Source: Deltaproteobacteria bacterium
GTDB taxonomy: Bacteria > Desulfobacterota > Desulfobulbia > Desulfobulbales > Desulfocapsaceae
Length of the DNA stretch: 64,000 bases
NCBI GenBank assembly: GCA_002747825.1
Contig: PDQQ01000015.1
Coordinates: forward strand, 1 to 64,000
Direction of reading: 5' to 3'
Positions 46,501 to 53,546 of this stretch are shown here, piece after piece. The notes under the pieces were generated by a model, which did not search any database, was not told the DNA's origin, and saw only the letters and a program-made list of their open reading frames with translations. A program made the position numbers and the translations under genes. The first letter of the stretch is position 1. Every line of letters starts with the position of its first letter.

Positions 46501-47309
46501 TTCCGGAAAAGGCCGTGGTGAAGATCGGCTTTACAACCGACTATCACATGGCGCAGGCGACAACACAAAAAGGGCTTCTTATGCTTTACAGGCTGCAGTT
46601 TTCTGAGGGATACAAGGCCTTTAAGAGACGCTGCAAGACAAGCCTGACAGGGCCAACAATGTTGCAATTCGCAGCCCTTGCCCCGAGTCAAAAGGCCCTG
46701 ATCGAACTCTTTACCGACTATGTGCTCAACAGGATGTTTGCAGGCAGTCAAACCGGCATTCCCGGTCAGGAAGAATTTCTGGAGATGGTTCGAAGGATTC
46801 AGGACCAGGGCTTTTATACAGTGGCTCAGGGGATACTTGAGGCGACAATACAACAGCTCAAAAAACGCAGAGAGGCACTCGAACGGATACAAAAGATCTT
46901 TCTCACCAGCAAACAGAAAGGACATACACTGCCCCAGGTACAGGATCATTTCTACGGAGCACTGGATTTTGTCTTTCCTCTCTCCTTTTTACAGGACAAG
47001 ATCTATCTGGATCCGGTAGAGCTGGACAGACAGATGCGCGGTCTTAGAATACGGCTGGAGAGATTCTACGTCGACCCTCTCAAGGACCAGCAGAAACAAG
47101 AACAGCTCAACCCCTATATCAACGCATACGAAGAGATCCTCGCCCGCAAGGAAGAACTTCCAGATGAGGCAAAAAAACAGCTTACCATTTTTAAGGAAAT
47201 GATAGACGAGTACCGGTTGAGGCTTTTTTCCCCGGAGATCAGGAGCAGAACGCCTGTCTCACCCAAGAAACTCGACAAACAAAAGGCCTTACTTCGTAAA
47301 TTGTACTAA
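43548..47309 (+). CDS. hrpA: ATP-dependent RNA helicase HrpA (DEAH box)
   Basis: A very large DEAH-box RNA helicase, 1253 residues from the ATG at 43548. The core carries Walker A [14 protein letters not shown], motif [13 protein letters not shown], motif [17 protein letters not shown], motif IV-VI (including [21 protein letters not shown]), then the winged helix, ratchet and OB domains. The long C-terminal part that distinguishes HrpA from HrpB is complete. It is reported to help rescue stalled ribosomes and to process mRNA in E. coli. The frame is open to a TTG at 43518, but the ATG is preferred; neither has a strong ribosome binding site. Confidence 0.93.
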   Translation: [1253 protein letters not shown]

Positions 47310-47395
47310 AAAGAACAAAAACCAGCTCACAGAACCAAAAGATCTGGTTCTGCAGATACCTTTGCTCCGCATCGCCATTACTGGGAAAATGTCTT

Positions 47396-49729
47396 TCAGG
47401 AAGGGTTTCTCCGAAAAATCACATTTTTAAAAAAACCTATCATATTTTCTCTGCGCAGGGCCATTTTCAACTGTTCGGGAATCAGGGTGCTGCGCTGGAT
47501 CTTTAACACAGACATCTTGTATTCGATATGCGTTGCCATCCGGTTGTCAAGATACCAGGCGTACATCAGCCCCATCAACAAACCGGGCGGGGTAAAGCCC
47601 TCATTTTTGTTGACCAGTCTGGTGTAATGATGCGGATCATCCGTTGGGCACATTCTGGAGAGCAATAAGTACTGCCTGAGCTCTTCCGGCGCGAAATAGC
47701 AACAACGCTCTTCTTCCGGGCGCAGCCAGAGATGGTACACCCTCCCGAGTGTCAGATCGTTTACAACAACATCCTCCAGCCTCTTTACGCTGGCATAAGA
47801 GCCGAGCAGGGACTCGCCCAGTGCTATCATAAAAGCCACCTCAAAAGATGACGGCCGCAGGATCTGGTCGGCTCGAATTTTAATACAACGATCATCCGGG
47901 TCATAAAAGGAGAAGACATTGTCCCATTTTTGATTACGATTCCAGGAGTCTTCACCTACACAGTGTACACCGGAAAAAAACTGCAAATGCTTCAGGGGAA
48001 TAAGGGGGTGGGCCCAGATTACCTCCAGCAGCGATTCCTTTATCCCCTGTTCACTGTATTGTCGGCTCTGGCCGGGATCACCGATAAAACTTACCGTAAC
48101 GTCTTGCAATATCTTTTCGATGGCCGCATATCTTTCGTGAGGAAAAAGGCCGTAGGAGCTTCGTTCTGGCCCTGGCCTGTGGCCGCCACTCGGCTGTTGA
48201 ACCGCGTCCCGTGAAACATTATTTCTCTTTTCTCGACAACAGCTGTGTTCTGCAAACAGCCCCTTCACCGCCAGGGCCAGGCGTGCTGGATCGTGCTGAA
48301 TCATGCCTTTCCCTAAAAGGATATCCCTGGAATATATCTCGCATTCTACCGGATCATACCGTTTTTCTATTATTTTTTCTCTGTCAAGATAGATGGGCAC
48401 CTTGCCTTCGACGGCGTAGTTTTGCAGTATGGACGCGGGGATATCTCTGAGGGATACACAAAGGATTTTCTGAAACAACCCTCTTGTTCCACCCGGAATA
48501 TTTTTCTCGTAGGCCTCGAGCATATCCGAGACCTGAAATTTTCTCTCCGGATTGATCATTGATACATCCGTCTCCCCTGTCTGCACCCACAAATTAGAAA
48601 CGAGTACTTTGAGCGCCCTGGTATTTTCTCTCACCGCCTGGGCAAGACCCGGAACCTGCAATACCGGAATGACCGAAGAGTAGAGACTGCCAGGTGCAAA
48701 GATGATAATATCGGCCGACTGTATACTTTCGACAAGCCGGGGATAGAGATACGGGGTATCACAGTAATCAACACTCACCCGCTGGATCGGAAATCCCCTG
48801 CGGGCGGAAACCAGTTTATTCTCGCCGACGATCTCAACATTATTCGCGTAGAGAATCCGCAGTTGGGCCGGAGTCGGCGTACAGGGTAAAACGGAGTATT
48901 CTCCGGCGCCGAGGATGGTGGAGAGGCTGTTGAGTCCTTTCAGTACTGCCTGATATATTTTTTCTCTGGCAAAGTTCTCCGCCGTAAAATCGGCGGTTCC
49001 ATCTGGGAGAGAATCGATGATAGCGGCGGCACAGAGTAGATTGCCAAAGCAGTGGGGACGGGATCGAACCTTTTGAAAACGAGGATCGGTAAGAATACAA
49101 TCGGTGAGATGCAGCAGATAATCTGCGACATCCGGGGGAAGAGAATGCAAACGCTCCCGGCATTGTTGCAGATCGGAACTCTCGGTCGTCAATTTTTCGG
49201 TAAAGCGCCAGTTGAAGACATCGGCGAGGCGCCCAATAAGCCTTTGTGCAGCACGCCTGTTCAGACCATACCGTGTCTGCAGATTTACACGCTGTATTGA
49301 TGAAACCAGGACATGGCGTATATCGCCCAAGGCCATCAGCGGAAAATCCTTGAGGAGTTCCCCCGTTGAGCCGCCATCGTCGGTGACGCAGACTATAGAT
49401 TTTATGTGTGGAAAGAGGTTCTTGAGCCCTTCAAACGGCTTTTTTGACCAATCCGCCCTCCTGGAATCCCCGCCAACGATATTTGAAAGACCGGAACCGC
49501 CGCCAAAAACAACGATCTTGTTCTCTTGACTGTTCTGTTGTAGCAGCTCCTTGCGCAGCGCATCAAGCGGGGCCTTCGCCTCCGGCTGCAGCCCGTCTGG
49601 AAGGCCTTCAAGCAAGAGACCGACAATCTTTTCGCGTAATGTCTTTTGAGGAAGCAGGTCAAGGGGGGAAATACGGGTCTGATAGAGTTTGTCGATGATT
49701 TCCTGTATATCGTTATTTGTATCCTTCAT
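47396..49729 (-). CDS. CofD/YvcK-like protein with extra N- and C-terminal regions
   Basis: A 777-residue cytoplasmic protein. Residues about 72-500 match the CofD/YvcK fold: VVFGGGSGLSNIVGG, CVTDDGGSTGELLKDFPLMA (nucleotide and substrate loop), ALGDIRHVL, FGNLLCAAAI, and the typical ADIIIFAPGSLYSSVIPVLQ. An N-terminal helical part of about 70 residues and a C-terminal region of about 270 residues, starting near GHRPGPERSSYG, are extra; I do not recognise the latter. YvcK proteins bind UDP-sugars and influence cell-wall synthesis in Gram-positive bacteria, while CofD makes coenzyme F420. There are no F420 genes here, and the gene starts 21 bases after kdsB ends, so a link to envelope sugar metabolism is more likely, by inference. 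Confidence 0.75.
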   Translation of the reverse strand: MKDTNNDIQEIIDKLYQTRISPLDLLPQKTLREKIVGLLLEGLPDGLQPEAKAPLDALRKELLQQNSQENKIVVFGGGSGLSNIVGGDSRRADWSKKPFEGLKNLFPHIKSIVCVTDDGGSTGELLKDFPLMALGDIRHVLVSSIQRVNLQTRYGLNRRAAQRLIGRLADVFNWRFTEKLTTESSDLQQCRERLHSLPPDVADYLLHLTDCILTDPRFQKVRSRPHCFGNLLCAAAIIDSLPDGTADFTAENFAREKIYQAVLKGLNSLSTILGAGEYSVLPCTPTPAQLRILYANNVEIVGENKLVSARRGFPIQRVSVDYCDTPYLYPRLVESIQSADIIIFAPGSLYSSVIPVLQVPGLAQAVRENTRALKVLVSNLWVQTGETDVSMINPERKFQVSDMLEAYEKNIPGGTRGLFQKILCVSLRDIPASILQNYAVEGKVPIYLDREKIIEKRYDPVECEIYSRDILLGKGMIQHDPARLALAVKGLFAEHSCCREKRNNVSRDAVQQPSGGHRPGPERSSYGLFPHERYAAIEKILQDVTVSFIGDPGQSRQYSEQGIKESLLEVIWAHPLIPLKHLQFFSGVHCVGEDSWNRNQKWDNVFSFYDPDDRCIKIRADQILRPSSFEVAFMIALGESLLGSYASVKRLEDVVVNDLTLGRVYHLWLRPEEERCCYFAPEELRQYLLLSRMCPTDDPHHYTRLVNKNEGFTPPGLLMGLMYAWYLDNRMATHIEYKMSVLKIQRSTLIPEQLKMALRRENMIGFFKNVIFRRNPS

Positions 49730-49750
49730 TTCCTTGATCTCTCAAAGAAG

Positions 49751-50533
49751 TTACCTGCGAAGAGACTCTTCAACCCTGAGAAGATCCTCGGGCCTGTCGA
49801 CCTCTATCGAATCGTGGTCGGTAACTGTTACCTTGATCTTATACCCATATTCCAGAGCCCGCAACTGTTCAAGCTTTTCAAACCTCTCCCAGTCTCCTTC
49901 CGGAAGAGCCACAAAGGATAACAAAAAGCCTTTCCTATACGCGTAAAATCCCAGATGTTTATAGTAGGTGGGCTGGATGCCATCAACCTCCGGACTTCTC
50001 TGAAAAGGGATCGGTGAACGGGAAAAATAGAGGGCGTAAAAATCCTTATCGAAAACCGTTTTCACATGATTTGGGTCATCTATTTCTTCAGGTCGTACTA
50101 TTTTATAGATGAGAGTCGACATCGGCAATGCCGGATCATCAAGAAGCGGCTTTGCCACCTGGTAAATCACCTCTTGAGCAAAAAGCGGCTGATCGCCCTG
50201 GATGTTAACGACAACATCATGCTCAGAAATTTTCAAAATCTCGGCCGCTTCCGCGATCCTGTCCGAGCCCGAGACATGTTTTGTATCGGTCAAAACAGAC
50301 TCACCACCAAAACCACGCACACAGTCGGCTATACGCCGATCATCGGTTGCCACAACCACACGTGACAGGAGGGGGACGGCCTGGGCCCTTTCAACAACGT
50401 GCTGGATCATTGGTTTTTCCTGAATCAGAGCCAGAGGTTTACCGGGAAAACGGTTTGAGGTATAACGGGCTGGTATAATCGCAACTACTTTGGGTTTTGG
50501 GCTTGTCATTGGTACAATAGGTTCGTTATTCAT
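49751..50533 (-). CDS. kdsB: 3-deoxy-manno-octulosonate cytidylyltransferase
   Basis: It activates Kdo as CMP-Kdo, the donor for attaching the inner core sugar to lipid A. The 260 residues show VVAIIPARYTSNRFPGKPLA (nucleotide-binding start), QHVVERAQAV, VVVATDDRRIADCVRGFGG, the VVNIQGDQPLF metal-binding block, and HLGFYAYRKGFLL. An ATG at 50509 is another possible start. It is transcribed with the CofD-like gene 21 bases downstream. Together with lpxB and lpxK it makes a complete picture of lipid A-Kdo synthesis, though kdsA, kdsD and waaA are not in the window. Confidence 0.94.
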   Translation of the reverse strand: MNNEPIVPMTSPKPKVVAIIPARYTSNRFPGKPLALIQEKPMIQHVVERAQAVPLLSRVVVATDDRRIADCVRGFGGESVLTDTKHVSGSDRIAEAAEILKISEHDVVVNIQGDQPLFAQEVIYQVAKPLLDDPALPMSTLIYKIVRPEEIDDPNHVKTVFDKDFYALYFSRSPIPFQRSPEVDGIQPTYYKHLGFYAYRKGFLLSFVALPEGDWERFEKLEQLRALEYGYKIKVTVTDHDSIEVDRPEDLLRVEESLRR

Positions 50534-50604
50534 TGTTTTCAGGTTTTGTTTTGCAGCTCTCTTCCAGAGAAGAGCAAACCAAGATCGTAAAATCTTTTAT
50601 TCCG

Positions 50605-51438
50605 ATGAAAAAAGATATACAGAAAAACAGCGGCAGTGACACATCAATACACATCTCCGTCTCTTCTACCGAACAATGCTCAACAAGTAAAGAAAAAGCG
50701 CATTGGCTTTCCCGGAGGCTCTCTCTTGCCTATGCTGCCAGCCTCGAAGCGTCAGCAACTGAATATATTCTGGTGTACACAAAAGATGGTCTGCAACTTG
50801 TTCGCTATAACAGGAAAAAAGGCTCAATACAGCGCCTGCTCCATGTAGACTTTCTAGCAGGAAAAAACCGCTACAGAAGGAAGAACGATCTCTCTATCCA
50901 TCAGCCTCTGGCCAAGGCTGCTGGCATGAAGCCCGGCTTTCGCCCAACAATACTTGATGCAACCGCAGGGCTCGGAAAAGACGGCTTTCTCTTCGCCTCG
51001 CTGGGCTGCCAGCTGACCCTCTGCGAGAGAAACCCGATACTGTTTGCCCTGCTTGAAGACGGCCTGTTGCGTGCCCAAAACGACCCTTGTACACGGGATA
51101 TCGTTGAGAGAATACGGCTCATACAGGAGGACAGCATCCTGCTCACCAAGCAGAAGCCGGCCCTCTACGATACGGTCTATCTTGACCCAATGTATCCGCA
51201 ACGTACCTCCTCTGCACTCAACAAGCAGGAGCTGCGCGTTATCCGCCAGATCGTTGGCGATGATAGAGATGTCGCAGATCTTTTTGCTGCAGGCAAACAG
51301 CTGGCCCGGCACAGAGTGGTGGTAAAACGTCCCCGCCTGGCACCCCCGTTAACGGAAGAGAAAATATCCTACCAGATACAGATGACCAGCTGTCGCTACG
51401 ATATTTATCTTATCCCGCTCCAGAGAACTGTCGACTGA
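50605..51438 (+). CDS. rsmJ: 16S rRNA m2G1516 methyltransferase-like protein (RsmJ family)
   Basis: A class I SAM methyltransferase of 277 residues. The SAM-binding block TILDATAGLGKDGFLFASLG, the acidic loop LTLCERNPILFALLEDGL and the motif YLDPMYPQRTSSAL are diagnostic of RsmJ, which modifies guanosine 1516 of 16S rRNA. The middle segment VDFLAGKNRYRRK also fits. The first 50 or so residues are variable and extra compared with E. coli. The frame is open to 50533; I prefer the ATG at 50605, because upstream sequence is unlikely to be coding. It is divergent from kdsB. Confidence 0.85.
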   Translation: MKKDIQKNSGSDTSIHISVSSTEQCSTSKEKAHWLSRRLSLAYAASLEASATEYILVYTKDGLQLVRYNRKKGSIQRLLHVDFLAGKNRYRRKNDLSIHQPLAKAAGMKPGFRPTILDATAGLGKDGFLFASLGCQLTLCERNPILFALLEDGLLRAQNDPCTRDIVERIRLIQEDSILLTKQKPALYDTVYLDPMYPQRTSSALNKQELRVIRQIVGDDRDVADLFAAGKQLARHRVVVKRPRLAPPLTEEKISYQIQMTSCRYDIYLIPLQRTVD

Positions 51439-51505
51439 CAAGAAAAGCCTGCCCGGTGAACTGGAATATCTGTACTTTCCCCGCATCAGGTCCAGACTGT
51501 TTCAG

Positions 51506-51976
51506 TCAGCCGCCCTTATGGTATTTTTCACCGTTTTTTATGGTATAGGCCCGGTACAACTGCTCGAGCAGAAGCATCCGCGTCATGTCGTGGGTAAAGG
51601 TCATTTGGGAAAGAGACAGGACCTGTTGGCCGGCGGCCAAAACCGCCTCCGCGAGACCATCAGGCCCTCCGATGAGATAACAGACCTTTTTCACCGCCAT
51701 CCGCTCCCAGCGAGAAATGGTTTTCGCCAGACACTCAGAGGTCATCTGCTCACCTCTGGAATCAAGCACAACAACAAAATCACCGGGAGAGACGGCCCCT
51801 AACAGTAACTCCCCCTGTTTTTTGAGCAAAACATCCCGTGGCTGCGCAGATACCTTGTCTTTGACAACGACAATATTGCAACGGGTGTAACAGTTCAGCC
51901 GTGCGTGGTATTTTGCGATAGCCTTTTCAAGAATGCTGTCTTTGGTCTTGCCCAAAAAGACAATTTCATGCTTCAT
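51506..51976 (-). CDS. rlmH: 23S rRNA pseudouridine-1915 N3-methyltransferase
   Basis: A SPOUT-class methyltransferase that modifies the assembled ribosome at position 1915 of 23S rRNA. The 156 residues show CYLIGGPDGLAEAV (SAM-binding knot), LSLSQMTFTHDMTRMLLLEQ and the ending RAYTIKNGEKYHKG, all typical of RlmH; the last residues reach the conserved tail. Its start at 51976 is 18 bases after the stop of the cysteine-cluster gene upstream, so both are probably one unit. Confidence 0.94.
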   Translation of the reverse strand: MKHEIVFLGKTKDSILEKAIAKYHARLNCYTRCNIVVVKDKVSAQPRDVLLKKQGELLLGAVSPGDFVVVLDSRGEQMTSECLAKTISRWERMAVKKVCYLIGGPDGLAEAVLAAGQQVLSLSQMTFTHDMTRMLLLEQLYRAYTIKNGEKYHKGG

Positions 51977-51994
51977 GCCGCAAACCAGAGGTTT

Positions 51995-52396
51995 TCAAGA
52001 AACAAGAGGCAGAGACCTTGCCATAAGAGAGCGGAGGACCCTGCAGAACTCTTCGTAGCCCACTTCCGCCTTGATGCCCGGGCACGAGTCGGCGATTGCC
52101 TTGAAATTATTTTCATCGAGCAGTATCGAGGGGTGCAGTGGCCACTCCGCACAGCGCCACGGCCGCCCCTGGTGAACACAGCAGCCGTCCTTGTAAAAGA
52201 TGCAGTGATTATCCACCACCTTCATCTGAACGACACCATTTGTCGTCCGCCAATAGGTCTTCTCTATATGCTCCCGATCCCCGCCCAAGGCCAGAACCAT
52301 TCGGTACTGGTCCCGTTTATCCAAAGAGACCGTTGTCGACCCGTGGCAGCAATATCCACAGCGGGTACAGGAAAATATTTTCTCGATAGTATCCAT
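51995..52396 (-). CDS. YkgJ-type cysteine-cluster protein
   Basis: A 133-residue protein of the zinc- or iron-chelating CxxCxxCC family (YkgJ/UPF0153). The N-terminal cluster is CTRCGYCCHG; a second group is CIFYKDGCCVHQGRPWRC near the middle, followed by the LHPSILL segment. The family is widespread and its exact function is unsettled; a metal or iron-sulfur centre is likely. The ATG at 52396 is preferred to a TTG two codons earlier. It precedes rlmH by 18 bases in the same direction. Confidence 0.85.
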   Translation of the reverse strand: MDTIEKIFSCTRCGYCCHGSTTVSLDKRDQYRMVLALGGDREHIEKTYWRTTNGVVQMKVVDNHCIFYKDGCCVHQGRPWRCAEWPLHPSILLDENNFKAIADSCPGIKAEVGYEEFCRVLRSLMARSLPLVS

Positions 52397-52506
52397 AGGC
52401 AACAGATGCTCGAAGAATATAAGAATTTGTTCATAAGGTAATTTCAGAGACCGGACAGATCGAAAAAAAACGAGCCGTTCCGCTGTTCAACCCATGAAGA
52501 TTGAGG

Positions 52507-53082
52507 CTAGGCATAACCTATTGTATCTTTATAGATTGAAATATCAATGCCGTACTGCATCGCAGCGGCCCTCCATTTCAAGGCATCTTCGAGGTGGAAA
52601 ATGATCTCCTCATTGCCTGGAACAGCCAGCCAGCCATTGTGAAGCAGCTCTCTTTCCAGCTGCCCCGGCCCCCAGCCGGTATAACCAAGAACAAACAAAA
52701 ACAGCTCCGGCCCCAGACCATTTGCAATATCTTCGAGGACCTTTGTTTCCCGGGTCAGAGAAATCGTATCGGTGATATCCATTTTATACCCGGCCGCATA
52801 GTCGGAATGGTAGAGGATAAAGGCCGATTCCTGATCAATCGGCCCACCGATATATACCGGGGGAAGCTTTTTTTTCGGTACCGGGAGCTGGGCTCCCTGG
52901 AGGATCTCAGCCAAGGAGAGCGAATAATTCGGCCGATTGATGGCAAGCCCCATAGCACCCTGGCTTCCATGTTCACAAATATAAATGACATGCTCGGCAA
53001 ACCGCGGATCCGGCATCTGCGGGGTTGAAATCAAGAATCTGCCAGCAAGGGATGTAAAATCACCCATGTTGCTGTTTTCCAT
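52507..53082 (-). CDS. YqgE/AlgH family protein
   Basis: A 191-residue protein of the UPF0301/AlgH family. The family start LAGRFLISTPQMPDPRFAEHVIYICEH is clear, followed by GAMGLAINRP and the YIGGPIDQESAFILYHSDYA block and FVLGYTGWGPGQLERELLHNGW. AlgH was described as an alginate regulator in Pseudomonas, but the general function of this family remains unproven. The ATG at 53082 has GAGAGG upstream, which supports this start over the ATG five codons later. Confidence 0.92.
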   Translation of the reverse strand: MENSNMGDFTSLAGRFLISTPQMPDPRFAEHVIYICEHGSQGAMGLAINRPNYSLSLAEILQGAQLPVPKKKLPPVYIGGPIDQESAFILYHSDYAAGYKMDITDTISLTRETKVLEDIANGLGPELFLFVLGYTGWGPGQLERELLHNGWLAVPGNEEIIFHLEDALKWRAAAMQYGIDISIYKDTIGYA

Positions 53083-53270
53083 CGTCTTACCTCTCGTCTC
53101 GTTCTATCTTCCTGCCCTTTTGTATAGCAAACATATCCTGGGTGTTTTTATAAGAATGAGGACAAACCTGGTCAAAAAAACGGTTCGTAAAGAGAAATGT
53201 TCTCTATCCTGAAAAGCAAGGTATAGCAAAGACGCGATAATTGCAATCGTCCTCTACCGAATCCGCTTGC
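53083..53270. other. Left part of the algH-glgB intergenic region
   Basis: Divergent upstream region of the AlgH-type gene and glgB, about 460 bases in all up to 53546. This part holds no gene. The middle (53271-53465) is strongly folded and is described separately. A minus-strand frame of 98 codons (53204-53500) spans it, but it has poor codon character and no family match that I recognise. Confidence 0.4.
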
Positions 53271-53465
53271 GAGCCAATGTAAATTGGCTCTGGATTTCTG
53301 CACTCAAGGATTGAATGCAGATAAGCGATGACAAAGACCAGGCTATAGCATAATATAGATAGTTCTGAGTCGTTGATTGTTGGCACAAAAGCAGGTGTTC
53401 CGTAACAATTTTTGGGCTGGATCATGTCAAGGAACAATAAAACATCGCAATTACATTTTGTTACG
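53271..53465. other. Strongly structured intergenic region (possible RNA)
   Basis: Several perfect or near-perfect inverted repeats follow each other. GAGCCAAT (53271-53278) pairs with ATTGGCTC (53283-53290) around the GNRA-type loop GTAA. CTGCACTCAA (53298-53307) pairs with TTGAATGCAG (53311-53320) with one mismatch. CTATA (53343-53347) pairs with TATAG (53354-53358). TGTTCC (53396-53401) matches GGAACA (53431-53436), and CGTAACAA (53401-53408) matches TTGTTACG (53458-53465). The last two pairings cross each other, the form of a pseudoknot or of two exclusive folds. A structured leader of glgB or an independent small RNA are both possible. Confidence 0.45.
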
Positions 53466-53546
53466 AATATCTGTGTGCAGGGATTTTTTGTCTCATACAT
53501 TTACTCAAGTCCCTCACACAACCACCAGCATCCATAGATTCTTTAT

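Noticed and set aside
53379..53395. Sigma54-like TTGGCAC followed by a GC dinucleotide
   Set aside because: The second element does not match TTGC(A/T) at the proper spacing.
53204..53500. 98-codon minus-strand frame in the structured region
   Set aside because: No clear ribosome binding site, biased towards cysteine and isoleucine without a motif, and it covers the inverted repeats, so RNA structure explains the sequence better.
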